NCBI GenBank assembly: GCA_051530055.1
Contig: CM121342.1
Coordinates: 14,260,001-14,324,000 of the forward strand
DNA from: Neoechinorhynchus agilis
Taxonomy: Eukaryota > Acanthocephala
Reading direction: 5' to 3'
Length of the DNA stretch: 64,000 nucleotides
This document shows, piece after piece, positions 11,580 to 23,292 of this stretch. A program made the position numbers and the translations under genes. Each line of letters starts with the position of its first letter. The stretch's first letter is position 1. The notes below the pieces were generated by a model. It saw only the letters and a program-made list of their open reading frames with translations. It was not told the DNA's origin and did no database searches.

Positions 11580-12057
11580 ATGAACATGATTGTAGGCGCA
11601 GTGGATGCCCAATCTCGAGCACTTGCGAGGAAGAACGTTGAAAGAAAGCGTAATTTTAATACAGAGAATATTACAGTTATACAAACGAGAACAGGCGGAT
11701 TGGGACAAGTATACCGCTCAATTCGAAATGTATGAACATCAGTATATGATGATGTACAAGATTTTTTAACACAGTTTATATCGATTGGAATCTGATTTGG
11801 AAACTATTGGCGCTTTTAATGTCAACGACAATCCTTTTGCTTCGCTAAGAAAAACAATTCTTATATTTGATGTTTTAAATTTGTCTGATTCCGAAACCTC
11901 AGTGAACTATGCAGTGGAAAATTACATCAGTCGAAAGGCTTTTACAGATCCAGATCAAATAAGAGCGAATTGCAGCAGAATACTCAAAATGACTGAAAAT
12001 GAACTAAGGAGACTTGCAGCGGACAATTGTTTTTCATTCGTTGTCTTTATTTGATTA
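11580..12057 (+). CDS. Possible small multi-exon gene, unrecognised
   Basis: Three open stretches in the same orientation: MNMIVGAVDAQSRALARKN from 11580, a 33-codon stretch QLYKREQADWDKYTAQF, and LETIGAFNVNDNPFASLRKT onward to a stop at 12057. The charged helical pattern and the pieces ALARKN, LYKRE and NPFASLR loosely recall the small ciliary protein CFAP141, but their order differs and the match is weak. Exon borders could not be set with in-phase GT-AG introns of normal size. Treat this as a hypothetical gene; it could also be a decayed one. Confidence 0.3.
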
Positions 12058-12189
12058 TTGAGTGGAATTTTTATGGTGTAGTAAAGATGGATTATGGATA
12101 TGATTTTCCTCAAATGGAGGAACGTGAGATGCGTTGTTTTTTACGTACAGATACTCAGAAATTCGATTGTCTATCTTTTTCGTCGTAAA

Positions 12190-13301
12190 TCAGTCAGAAC
12201 TACTGGAAGAGTAATTCAACACTAATTCTCCAGTTTTTCTTTCCTTATTCGTTCTCCTCCGTATACAAGAATCCACTTTCGTCATTTGATCGCGCAAATC
12301 ATCTCTAAGACTTTTTTGGCGGACGTCCTCCAAAGATAGCTTTCGTTTATTGAAATCGAGTTTTTGGGTGGTTTTTTTGATCTCCATTAAATCCTTGACG
12401 TACTTTACGTCGTCTGCGTGTTCATCGGCCAGCATTGATCCGAATTCACGCAATTTCGATTTTTCATCCTTTTGTTTTGAAGGCAGACAAAAACAAGTCT
12501 GCGAAGACAATTTGAACCTACCCTAAACTTGGCTCTTGCTTTACTATTCAAATCATAATCGAATTTATAAGCTCGTCTAGCTCGTTCCAATGCTCCGATT
12601 GATACTTGCTTCTCCAATTGAGCACTCGCATTCACGTCTCGCTGCCGGTGCTCTAACATGAACATTGGATCCTTCGCTTTTCTTTCTTTATCCTCTTCTC
12701 GATCAACTAAAACTTGTTCATTTGTTTTGGGATCCCATCTCAAGTCCTGTCGTCGGCCTCCGCTTGATACAAAATAAGTCATATTCTCTCGTAAGTTTTC
12801 GATAAAAAGAATTAGACCATTGACTTACAAACCTTTGGATCGGTTTCTAATTCAATATGATTGTCGCACAGATGACATTTCATTCGAAAACGCCATAGAG
12901 GTGTACTATAATACATACCAATTTTCTTTTTCTCCGCATTGTATCTGACAACAACGATAATCGTTCTTGTAAGATACTCTTGAACGGTTATCGCCACCTT
13001 ACACCCATTCCGATGTGGTTATTGCACCCATCACACCAAATATTAAATGGCATTTCGAATCTGTTTTTTATATAACAATGCAGTGACATGAAAAAACGGT
13101 GGTGAGCTTACCGGATGATGAGGATTCCTTGGTCGAGTTTACGGGCACGTTCATGAAGAGCATGAACGCCCTGGTATGCGTTCAAAGAATTGTGACGCTT
13201 CCAATTGAAGTCTGGGGGATAATACTTGTTTTGTCCTTTTCTCTCGCCCTGGAATCGGGTTTATAAGCCAACAGAGACAAACTCATGCAGGTATTTACCA
13301 T
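12190..13301 (-). CDS. YJU2B: YJU2-family splicing factor (CCDC130/YJU2B-like)
   Basis: Spliceosomal protein of the YJU2/CWC16 family, which joins the catalytic spliceosome around step one. Six exons on the minus strand, all in-phase GT-AG: 13299-13301 (the ATG alone), 13112-13248, 12998-13060, 12833-12944, 12522-12785 and 12190-12468, giving 285 aa. The sequence shows [51 protein letters not shown] and [20 protein letters not shown]. Its four zinc-type cysteines are in WCDGC and KCHLC. The tail is charged, ends in NYSSSSSD, and is shorter than human CCDC130 (about 396 aa). The N-terminal GERKG points to the CCDC130 branch. TCTTTTCAG lies shortly 5' of the ATG. Confidence 0.93.
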
Positions 13302-14141
13302 TTTGGAAGAAAAGTAAAGTCTCTTCTCTGAAAAGAAAACGATACACTGTAGGATATGTTTCTATCAAAGCGGCGCATCCTTGGGACCTAGAAATGCAGC
13401 GACCGTTGCTGAGAAACGAACTGCTTTATACCGATTGGCGTAGAGACGCTCGGTGTACTTCTGCCCAAGGAAAATGCGAAATTGGTCGCTACTTAACGAA
13501 AAAACTATAGGCCCTTCAAGCCTAACCATAAGCGGTCGAGGGAGCCGATAATACGATATGCAGCCCTTACTACGCAAACAATACTTCCGATTTAACAAGA
13601 ATGCCAAAATAATTTACTTTGTGGTGCAAAGCAGAGTTATAAGTAAAAAGAATTGAAACTTACAAGCAACATAACTGAAGAGGTAAGCAAAAAGATTACG
13701 AAAGATTTTAAAATAAATGATCAGCACCAGCAACACCAATCCGGGGGAAAACATCGCCAAACTCGAATCAAATTCACCCCGACGACAATTCTCTATGATA
13801 TAAGGAGTAAAGTAGATGTGCCGCTTTGCATTTGGCTGACATTATTATTAAAATAATTTGGTTAATAGGGAAAATAGAAAAAGAAAGGAGGTGGCAAAAA
13901 TATTTTCAGCATACGCGTGTTGAGATTGATCAAGATTTACGAGCTACTCACACTCTCGAAGTAACAAATATTATTTGCCCAGCGTTGTTCATGGATCTTT
14001 TGTTAGAAATGCGCGGGCAATCTGTGAAAGAAGTGCAGCTTAGGAGTCTGCCGTAATTTCTCCGAAAGCTAAAACCATGATACGTCATTTTTGTTTCGCC
14101 TCTTCCTCCATCAAACGCAAACAGTGTGTTTTTCAGAATTA
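13302..14141. promoter_or_regulatory. Divergent intergenic region between YJU2B and the ankyrin gene
   Basis: About 840 nt separate two divergently oriented genes, so both promoters must lie here or in the leaders. No core promoter motif could be picked out with confidence. The right end is a polypyrimidine tract plus AG (TTTTTCAG) 5 nt before the ATG at 14142. Confidence 0.4.
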
Positions 14142-14955
14142 ATGCTTCCAATCGGTTCTTTGTGTTACGAGGGGCGTATGGATGACGTTGTTTCATTGCT
14201 GACGTCGTCACCAAAGCCAGCTGACGTTGTGAATAAGAAGGATTCAACTGGTCGAAGTGCATTTCACTGGGCTTGTTCAAACGGATCTCTTGATCTTGTG
14301 AAGGCCCTCGTGGAGGAGTTCGGCGCGGATGTGAACGTGAAGGATGATTTGGGTTGGACTGGATTAATGGTTTCTGTGAGTTCCAATCGGAATCCCAATT
14401 TAATTGCATATTTGATTAACGGGGACGGACATGGTGGCCCGGCGATTCATCAGATCAACTGGACTAATGATAACTGTCAGAACATTTTACAAATGGAAGT
14501 TTAAAACTTATTCTGAGAAGTTCTTAATTTCCAGAATACATTATGCCGCTTCAAAAAACTCACTTGAAACATGTAGACTGGTCTTAGAGACTAAGCGATA
14601 TAACATGATTAATGATTCCGATAGGTACGGCTCTACAGCTCTACATCGAGCTGTATGTAAAGCGTCACAAGCCCTCTGTGAGTATTTGATTGAACGTGGG
14701 GCAAGGGTTGACAAGGTGGATTGCGAAGGAAATTCCGCAGTTCATTTGGCATGTCAAGAGGAACGTAAGAGGATTGCAATAATGTTGGTTGAGAAGGCTG
14801 TAGGTAGCGTTAACGTCAATAACTTATTGAAATCGAGAAACAAATCAGGTCTTTCCGCCCTTGACTTGGCGACAGATCCAAGTGTCCGGAAAATGTTTGA
14901 CGATGCTATAAAGAAGGATCGTGAGGAGCAAAGCAGCCTAGAAAATCTTAATTAA
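14142..14955 (+). CDS. PSMD10: Gankyrin-like ankyrin-repeat protein (26S proteasome assembly chaperone)
   Basis: Ankyrin repeats matching gankyrin in order and spacing: GRSAFHWACSNGSLDLVKAL, VNVKDDLGWTGLMVS, then HYAASKNSLETCRLVLE, GSTALHRAVCKAS and EGNSAVHLACQEERKRIA. Gankyrin binds the RPT3 ATPase during base assembly; retinoblastoma-protein binding is known in vertebrates. The two open stretches (14142 to about 14483, and about 14535-14955) are in different frames. No GT-AG intron of normal size joins them in phase; alignment to gankyrin predicts a join of about 52 nt near 14483-14534. TTTTTCAG precedes the ATG. Total length is close to gankyrin's 226 aa. Confidence 0.8.
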
Positions 14956-17052
14956 TAGAATTCATCCACTTATTTTAAATCCAAAATTTATTGTTCGGTT
15001 CTTTTTTTGACAATGAATTCTCTTCTATCAATCTTTAACTATCACAATGCTGTTTTCGTATTCATGGAAATCACTTTAAAATTGCACATGCACGTTAAAT
15101 TTATTAACTGTAGATTCTGTTCGATTGATCATCCTGATTGATCGCTCTAAGTACAAAATAAAATTGATTTATAGTAATTTATAATGCATAAAGAACAAAT
15201 CATTCTCTGATGTAACGACCATTTTCGTCCGTTTTGTGCCCTTTTCTTTTTGAATGTGTCAACTCTTCTGATTTAAAGTTTGAAATTCTACAGTTCGAAG
15301 GTGTTGTTTCGTTATAAATACGTTGCAAAACACATTCTGGAATTGTTTTCTATTGGCTAGTTTTCATAACCAATAATATGGGTTTAAAAAATTAACGATA
15401 TAACTATATAGCTTGCAAAATACATAAATATGAGAAAATTAGAGATCGATAAGGTCTAAATTCAAGCTCCAATGGCAAACGTTTTACATGGATCTTGATT
15501 CTATAAAATGGCCTTAATATTGGATTTAATAAATGCATTTAAATTGATGAAGAAATCGAAACTATGTCAATTGTAAAACATCTTCTGCCATATTTGGATA
15601 CGATACATATTCGGTGAGGTTTAAAAATAAAATTTTAAATTTTTAAGTTAAATTCAAACCCAGGTTCATATTTATCAAATTTAAAATACATAAAAACAAC
15701 AAAAGGACAACATTTTTTATATAATTCTTATCAGTTTTCACTTTATTGACTGCAAATCTTCAGAGCGATATCACGAATCGCATGCGAGCCACTAAATCCG
15801 AGAGACGAACTCCGAATTCCTAAACCAGCTCCCCCTTGATCGCACTTGAAGGAATACTAATACTCTCGAATCGCATTTGAAGATTTCAGCTCATAATCAA
15901 GATTGTAATCACAACATTCCATTGGATTCAAATACCGGCGACAATTGTTTAATATGGTTTCTTCTTTACTAGTCTCGGACGAACAGTCTTATATATATTA
16001 TTGTATTTGCTCAAAAATTCCTTACAGATAGCAAGTAATTTATTGTGCCAGAATGATCACTCGTTCAGTCACTACTTTCAACTCTGCATGTTCTTCGTCA
16101 GCTTCTGAACACTTTTCAGTTTAAATTGTTTTATTACAAGATAATAATTTATAAGCAGAAAATCGATTTCTACGCGAACAATAACTTCATTTCCATTAGT
16201 GAATATAAACCCGACTAATTATGCACGAATTGCACTCGTGCGTACCCTTAAATTCAGGGATGCGCTCTTCTGATTTTGTTAATAATTTTAATACTTTTGT
16301 ATAATAATCTTATGAACTTCACTTTTTAGATCTCAGTTATTTATATTCTGTGCCATACACTCTCACATTATTTCCAGTAAAAATAAGAGTTCGTAAATAA
16401 GCTTTTAAGTAGCAAATCTCATTATTGAAGAAATTATATGAAATTCACGACGTGATGGTAAGTATATTTGCATTTCATTTTCTATCCAATATTATTCTTA
16501 ATGGTCTACCAAACCGATATTTACCAGTAATCGCTAACCGAGTAAACAATTGCGATTCTTGACATACGTTCAATCTTGGATCGGTGAAGCTCTCTTTTGA
16601 AACGTCGCATCTTGCGACCGATTATCGATGGCTTTTGGTTGAAGTACAGAGACGTACGACAATCTTTTCACCTGTATTTTAATTTTTCCGAGAATTTTTG
16701 TCAAATTCACGAATTTAAGATTCGAGCTAAAATACCGAAGGAATGACTCTGCAAAATTAAATACGGGAAAATCGTGATTCTCTATTACTCGCCGAATCAA
16801 CACGATCCAAACTTGTTAGACGCAAAGAAGTCAAAAACTTCAAGTTACATATACAAAAATCAATGAAGTGGATGCCAGAAATCTTACGCTGATTTTAATA
16901 TCGTCTGTTTCATGACAAACATCTGCAGTGTTAATAGTTAACGATCAACAAGTTGATATGTTGAAATTAATCGAAAATCAAATCGAACGAGATTCTATGA
17001 TTTAAATATTTAAAGCACTACAGCTTTATTTATATCTTCAAACTATAGAGAT
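14956..17052. other. AT-rich intergenic region, no gene recognised
   Basis: About 2.1 kb of AT-rich sequence with only short chance ORFs on both strands. No repeat family of this window, no tRNA box pair and no conserved protein motif was found. Confidence 0.55.
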
Positions 17053-17300
17053 TGCAAACATCCACTCCATCGTTCCGGATCACTCAACTGCCGTCCTTGT
17101 GTAATGGTCGAAAGAACGAATGCAGCTTTGCCCCGTTGTCTAAGTTTTTAAGGACGAATGCTCCTGCCCCATGATCGTCGGTGATTCGTCTCAGTCAATT
17201 GGTCAATTGATTGACTAGGTTCTGCGCTACGGTACCAAACGACCCGAGTGCCTCGGCGTCAAAGGAAACGAAATAATGATTTCGACCCATTATGACTTTG
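17053..17300 (-). mobile_element. 5'-truncated 3' end of the 8664-11030 retrotransposon family
   Basis: Minus-strand match to the last ~240 nt of the element at 8664-8900, including the GGATCACTCAACTGCC end and the segment encoding a TLGSFG...RGN-like C-terminus. No more of the element is present. Confidence 0.75.
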
Positions 17301-17419
17301 CCAGACCCACATGATGGATTCGAAAAATAAACTGTATAATATGATTCAATATTTTGGTTTATTTAAATGATGCAGTTCTTAAATTCACAGTTGCCAGTTT
17401 AACCTATAGTTTTTTGTAG

Positions 17420-19458
17420 ATGTCATTGGATGATATTTTTATCAAAGAATCAGACTCGGTCTGGTCAACGTTTATTGAGTTTGATCTCATATACAAGGTA
17501 AAGATTCATTTTGAAGGAATTGAAACGAATCTGGGTACTGACGGTCTTCAGCGTTGCGGTCTCGCTAATCTGATTAGAAGTTGCTTCGATCGCAAAACTG
17601 ACAAGTTTCAGGTAGTCACGCAAAATGGACTATGTGTTGAGTTCATGGGATCAGAGCCATGGGTGCTTGGTGAACTTCTCTACAGCCTACCTTGTAAAGA
17701 GCTCCATTTCATTGTGAAGCCAACCAGTACTTGTGAAGACGAAGTGCTAAACGATGCCACCCATTCAGTACGGATCATTCAAAATAGTGAGGATTTTATG
17801 AAATACGAATATTTGGAGTCCACGTTTTGCTTGCAAAATCGCGAAAGTTGGTCAAACGCTTCAACAAATGAACTCGGTGAAAATGATGTACAAGAGGACA
17901 AGGAAGAGGTCACGCTGAGTAGCCATGTTCGACCCGAGGATTACAAGAGCGATTTACGCCGTCTCTATTGTGTAATTGAACGTGGTAAAGACATGCCTAC
18001 GATGGACGCCCAACCGAAGAATAGACCGGCTACTTTCTACTTAGACAGTGAAAACTAGTGCAGTGTCAAACGCTTTTCAAAACAATGACATACGCTGCAC
18101 AGCGAAAGGAAGGGTCGCTGACTTTGTGCGGTAATGACTGATGCTCTGAAATACTTCTGCTCGATTTCAAGATATCTAAAGCATGAGAAATTTTATTAGT
18201 GCCGTCAACCACATCTTTATGATTTAGCTTCTATTGACTAAATTTCAAATTCAGCGAAATCCGCTAAAAATAAAAGGCGAATCTGTATTTCTATTTTTAC
18301 GGCAAATTTCAACTACTCATTCTAACCCATGATCTTTAGCACTTGTTTCACCATAAGAGACCATACGGCCAAGGCAGTGCAGCTGTTTGTCTACGAAACT
18401 AACGCGATCCGGTCCATATCGGCGGCATTGGATTCTGTCATCGAAGACATAACAGGTCCTTGCATTCTCTCACTGAGCAACTACAAATGTATTAAAGCAT
18501 TTAAAGACACAGACAAACTGCAGCTAAAACTGACCAATAATTCCAAGTGGAAAATCTACAGTGCTAACACAGGCACATTGATTGTTGGCAACGGTTATCC
18601 AATGCACGAAGACGAACGGCGCCTAAGGAAGATTATGAGATTCGCAGCACCAATTAGAACACTCCAAGGGGTGACACGCAAAACTAAAGAATTTCTGCAG
18701 CTCAACGTGAGTACTATTGTCTACGTCATCTGTAAATTTGAATTGGAGTGTAGAAGACTAGAGACAGATGGTACCGTGGAAGTCGATACGAGTTGGTTTC
18801 TCAGAGTTGCTGACGGTACGCAACGAAATGACATTCAGCCAATTCGGTATTTCACCCTTTTGGACGGAGTCGGCGAGGTCAACAAAACGTGGATTAATCT
18901 ATTAATGAATGAGTGGATCCTTGGTTATTGATCGAAAGGATACACTCATTCTTACCTGACGACTGTTTATTTGATGTGCATTGTGGGCCATCGGAGCCGC
19001 ATTTAGACGGGAAATTTGTTCGCCTCTGGGGTCTTGGCCATAACGTCGTTGGAAAATGGAACGAAGTACCAGGCAGTAGACTCACGTTACCCGAAGGTCT
19101 TAAATCACTTGAACTTGCGAAATGCGATGATCAGTGCGAGAAAGTGATGACGGCGATGGATCACATAGTAACATTCATGGGATCCAAAATTCCGAAACGA
19201 GAAGTGTTATCATCAGCTGAACGGTACGATAAAAAGCGGATGTATCTATGTGGAAACTGGACTATTGAACATGAATCTCATGATGAATACGTTGTTCTTA
19301 ACATAACAGACTTCTGGTATTCGAATACGGTGTATAAAGATGTACGATGTCACAGGAAACTGATTTCGGATCTAGATAAAAAGAAATCTTATGGATTCAT
19401 GGTTATTCTACGTGACTGGCTGGTGCTGAGAGTAATTAAGCTTTTGAGCATCGCTTAA
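17420..19458 (+). CDS. POT1: POT1-like telomere single-strand binding protein with N-terminal extension
   Basis: Four exons with in-phase GT-AG introns: 17420-17971, 18045-18130, 18340-18888 and 18939-19458, giving 568 aa. Residues from about 185 on follow POT1: an OB-fold 1 strand set (CTAKGRVADFVRTCFTIRD then KAVQLFVYE), a linker MHEDERRLRKIMRFAAP equivalent to human TEDHKMVEALRVWAS, then OB-fold 2 starting VICKFELECRR, SWFLRVADGTQ and continuing IHSFLPDDCLFDVHCG and GKFVRLWGLGHN. Such proteins coat the telomeric 3' overhang. The first 184 aa (MSLDDIFIKESDS...) match nothing I recognise and are not in human POT1. TTTTTTGTAG ends at the ATG. Similarity is judged by pattern, so orthology needs a profile search. 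Confidence 0.7.
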
Positions 19459-19669
19459 TAAATGCAGGACGATCTCTACATAGCAAAGGCATGCGACTTG
19501 AAACGTTTGGCTCAATTTCCAATAGGTTCGCCATCCACATACGCGTATTAAATTCTGAGTGTTAGATTGATCTCAAATCAAATGTGAAAGAAGCTAACGA
19601 CGCACCGCTGACTTATGGACACACAACCCACCGATTTTGGTCCGGGAGGCGCTGATCGACGCTAAATAA

Positions 19670-19860
19670 TCATCAGCGTACGGTTATGAGTTTGTACATC
19701 CCTCCAAATTCTCATATACATCAAAGGGGTGGTACTCATCAGTGAGTTTACTCCCTTCAACGAGGTATTTCGTTCCTTTTGGTTATGAGTTATCGTCGGT
19801 AAGGAATTGGAATCCATTGACCCAAACTGGGATATGAGCTCTAGGTTATGGGTATTTAGC
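19670..19860 (-). mobile_element. tRNA-headed SINE (family S2)
   Basis: On the minus strand a degenerate box B (GGATTCCAATTCC) precedes GGAACGAAATACC, a GAGT/ACTC hairpin and CTGATGAGTACC, the same block order as the copies at 5620, 41870 and 42126. The flanking GGAAC and GTACC pair with one mismatch. Confidence 0.6.
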
Positions 19861-20113
19861 GCAGACCTGCGCTTCCCTTGCCAAAATCGGTGGGCCCTTT
19901 GCCAAGATTCAATCGTGTATGGATAACTTTATTTTCAATTGGAGCCACCCACACGCTACAACGCATTTTAATAAGTTCTTTCCCTACCGTCAAAAAACAC
20001 CAATATAATTGCCAGTTTGGTTGAAAAGAACTTTTTTATGTTATAATAACAATTTTCCCATTTTCGGGAATTAAGTATTTAGAAAAAACATCTTTGTTAG
20101 AAAGGAAGATGTA

Positions 20114-20308
20114 TTGTCACCGATCTATTTCAAAACGAGTTTTGGAATCCAAGTCAAAGGAAGACGCCCTAAAGGACGACCGAGACAAAGATGGCTGGAC
20201 GCCTTATACCAGGAGTTCAACCTGCACTCGGATATGGCACATGACAGAGGAAAATGGAGGGCTAGATCGATAAGAGCCGACCCCGCCATTGTGTGGGACA
20301 AAAGCTAA
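20114..20308 (+). mobile_element. RTE/BovB-type LINE, C-terminal fragment
   Basis: The open frame ends in GRRPKGRPRQRWLD...AHDRGKWRARSIRADP, the highly characteristic tail following the reverse transcriptase of RTE-like LINEs (GRP..RW.D ... DR..W). Nothing of the RT core lies upstream, so it is a 5'-truncated copy. Confidence 0.7.
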
Positions 20309-20394
20309 AGAACAAGAAGAATCAGATCTATACATTCAAGTTTCTTTCTATCAATGGTCAATTTGTTAACCAATAATTTTTTTCAAAATAACAT

Positions 20395-20620
20395 TTAGTC
20401 TCGACCAAATCGTACCAACATTCATACCATCGCTCTGGATCACTCAGCTGCCGTCCTGATGTAATAGTCGAAATGGCGGATGCAGCGTTCCCCTGTTGCA
20501 GAGCCAGATTTATGGTTTGTAGGAGGAATGCCCCTAACCTCGGATCGTCAATGATTGATCTCAGTCTCGTCGACAATTGATTGACAGGTCCCGTATCGCA
20601 TCATCAAACAACTCGATTCG
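20395..20620 (-). mobile_element. 5'-truncated 3' end of the 8664-11030 retrotransposon family
   Basis: Minus-strand copy of the same ~220-nt 3' end, with GGATCACTCAGCTGCCGTCC at its end and the coding trace RLGAFLLQTINLALQQGN. It retains less of the body than the 8664 copy. Confidence 0.75.
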
Positions 20621-20843
20621 AAATATCTCATTATTTTAAGTTATTTAGGGAAGGAATACATTCTCGATACTTACGAGTCCGTACGTTTAACACGAAAGAA
20701 ATAATCGTAACAAATGGCGTATTTTTGACTAAATCAAGTGAGGCATCCTTACTTGGTGAACGGCCAGGGCTTGAATTTGCACAAACGTCTCAGGGAATTA
20801 CGTTTCGTAAAAAACTGTGATAAAAATTGACGTTATTTTCCAT

Positions 20844-20998
20844 TGTGAAGAAAACAACATTGATAGTATGAAGGATCCACCGAGAAATGGAGTAAGAATG
20901 CAGATGAGAAAGTTTTAGGGATTGAAGAAGACAGCATTGATAGTATGAAGGATCCACCGAGAAATGGAAGCAGAATGTCGATGTGAAAGTTTCAGGGA
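20844..20998 (+). repeat. Two-unit ~77-bp tandem duplication
   Basis: The block CATTGATAGTATGAAGGATC appears twice, at about 20858 and 20935, with flanks matching over about 77 nt and a few substitutions. It is non-coding and lies 5' of SLC35B1. Confidence 0.75.
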
Positions 20999-21195
20999 TA
21001 CTTTTAGTCGAATCGCAGCGAGATAAAAGTCATTTCTTAGACACGGATTAGCTTCTATCGATAAACGAAAACTCAAGCCCTGTTCGGATAAGACCAATGT
21101 TCCCCTTCTTTGCTCATTCTTGAGAGTGCCACTAGTCCGAAAATACTCAAATCGTTCGCTAATTAATATTGCTTTCAGATACAAAAAGCGTTAGA

Positions 21196-22817
21196 ATGTC
21201 CATCGATATAGACGTGATCGCTGACAAGTCCTCTTATAAATGGCGATTTTTGTTGTGTTTCCTTGGTATATTCGTTTCTTATTTACTTTTTGGAATTGCT
21301 CAGGAGTCGGTGTAAGTGATAGTAACGAATTGGTAGTTGAAATCGACTCATGTTCTTAGAATGAAGACGAAATTCGGTGATCAGAACTTCATATACGTCA
21401 CAAGTTTAGTATTGATTCAATCATTAGTGAATTTCACGGTGGCATCAATATGTATGATCGGTTTCTTTGAAATGTCTTTAGCCAGATTTAAAAACAGTTT
21501 TACGACTTAGACGAGAAAGGACATCTCGAATGGATTCAATCCCGAAATTGTATTTCTCAAGCTCAGCTTTTAGTTTTATGGCTGCGATGGTATGCAGCAA
21601 TTCAGCCTTGAGCTACGTCTCATACCCAACTCAAGTAAACAACCAGAAAAACTTTCCTTCTGTAGTCAGCGTTTTTTAAAGGTGATTGGAAAGTCGGTTA
21701 AGCCAATATCAGTTATGGTTCTTGGTGTTCTATTCGCACGAAAACGATATCCTCTTCGGAGATACATTTGCATCTTCACTATTGTTATCGGCGTTACAAT
21801 GTTTATGTATGATAAGAACCGGACACACAAAACATCCGAGACCCATTTAGTCGGTTATCTTCTAATCGTTCGTATCGTTGCGCCATTCCCATGCACAAAA
21901 AATGGTAAAATTGGCCTAAAACTGCCAAAGAAAATTACGGGCCAAAGCGGCATTGTTGTGTCAGAACTTCTGTCAATCCGGTGCTTTTACCTGATACCGA
22001 TTGCTCTTTAGTAGCTACGAACCTGCATCTACGAATTATTCACGACACCTGACATTGAATCGTTCTTAAATTTGACTTCTAATCAACGCATAATCTGCTA
22101 AACTTCTTTTTAAAATTGCTATATGACTGCAAAGTAGAATATGTGTTAAAATTGGTAAATGACACAAATCTCTTGCTCTTGTAAGGTAGAGAAATACATT
22201 CTATCATGCCCGGCGGTATCTACCGTAAATGTTTTTATCCTTCCGAAAACTCCGCTTTTTGCGTCCAAAGGAACGGAGTTTCGGTGCATTCTTTTATTAG
22301 GGTTTGTCGCTATTTTTCGACGGAATGACAGGCGCAATTCAAGATATGATGCGCTCTAAAATAAAAATCGATGCGTTTGAGCTCATGTCTCATATGAACG
22401 CTTGGTCAGTTATTTGGTCGTCGTTAGGTGAGTGCTGTGAGCTTAATAAGATTGCAATCATTCCAGATTCTTTTCAAGGAGTGATATTTTTTGGCGAAAT
22501 CAGTGGATTTGTGATATTTATGTCGAAACATCCTCGGATTATCCTCAATTTACTCTTGCTGTGTGCTTCCGGATCTTCCGGGCAGGTTAAGACTCCTTTA
22601 TTAAAGCCTACCTTTCATTCCATGGCAGATATTCATCTTCTTTACCGTACAATGGTTTGGACCGCTGGTATGCTCAGTATTCACGACCACTCGGAAATTC
22701 TTCACAATTCTTTTCTCTGTAATTTTGTTTGGAAACACACTAAGCGTCCAACAGTGGATTGGCGCTACCCTTGTCTTCTCTGGACTTCTAGCCGATAACC
22801 TTTCTAAAAAGAAATGA
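21196..22817 (+). CDS. SLC35B1: SLC35B1/HUT1-type ER nucleotide(-sugar) transporter
   Basis: 321-aa, roughly ten-helix membrane protein of the endoplasmic reticulum. The human relative has been linked to UDP-galactose import and to ATP/ADP exchange across the ER membrane. Seven exons, all in-phase GT-AG: 21196-21311, 21360-21473, 21520-21634, 21682-21867, 22301-22427, 22467-22585 and 22629-22817. Conserved segments are [83 protein letters not shown] and [19 protein letters not shown]. The C-terminus DNLSKKK is a di-lysine ER-retrieval signal. Length equals human SLC35B1 (322 aa). TTTCAG lies 17 nt 5' of the ATG. Five introns are under 50 nt. Confidence 0.95.
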
Positions 22818-23079
22818 GATATAGCGAACATGATAGAGCGACCATAATGTGTATCACAATAAACTCCATCGTAAATTTTTCTTGTAAACGAATAATTGAT
22901 TCAGTGGTCTGCAACAGCCACAGTTCACTAGTCAATTAGATATAAATGATGAGGGTTCGTGAGCATTGAGCGCTATCATAGGTAAATTTTAGCTTTGGTC
23001 CGTATTAAGATTTAGTGTACGACATGAAACGAATAAGTATTTAATTTTTGAACGCATGGGAATCAAACGCATATTAAGG
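22818..23079. other. Intergenic, no gene recognised
   Basis: AT-rich 3' flank of SLC35B1 with an AATAAA just after the stop. No conserved frame. Confidence 0.5.
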
Positions 23080-23292
23080 ATATGTGGAAGTGGGAAAATT
23101 ATATATCCAAGAATCACTTTAATTGAAATATTTCGTCCAATCACGCTGGACTTCTTCAGTCAATTATTGCTTGTAAGTCACATTTAAAACATACAAGCAA
23201 TAATTGACTGAAGAAGTCCAGCGTGATTGGATTAAATATTTTAATTAAACTGATCCTTGGATATATAATTTTTCCCCACTTCCACATACTCA
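23080..23292. repeat. Head-to-head inverted pair of hammerhead-bearing units (family B)
   Basis: The arms 23080-23178 and about 23196-23292 are near-perfect reverse complements around a short spacer. The left arm's minus strand (23120-23166) carries a complete hammerhead: TAATTGA, CTGAAGA, GTCC-loop-GGAC, GAAA, then TCAATTA closing stem I. The right arm's plus strand carries the same motif with GGATTAAATA in place of GGACGAAATA, so its core is damaged. Confidence 0.85.
23120..23166 (-). ncRNA. Hammerhead ribozyme motif, type I, minimal stem III
   Basis: Stem I is 7 bp (TAATTGA with TCAATTA), the core is CTGAAGA (fits CUGANGA), stem II is GTCC/GGAC with a 9-nt loop, then GAAA. Stem III is the self-complementary ATAT and the cleavage site follows its U. 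One extra A lies between the core and stem II. A 4-nt self-complementary stem III implies action as a dimer, as described for hammerheads of Penelope-like elements. Confidence 0.75.

Noticed and set aside
18889-18938. A frameshift in the POT1-like gene near 18913
   Set aside because: Explained by a 50-nt in-phase GT-AG intron.
21497-21519. A 23-nt mini-intron in SLC35B1
   Set aside because: A standard 46-nt GT-AG intron (21474-21519) gives a perfect-length alignment to human SLC35B1.
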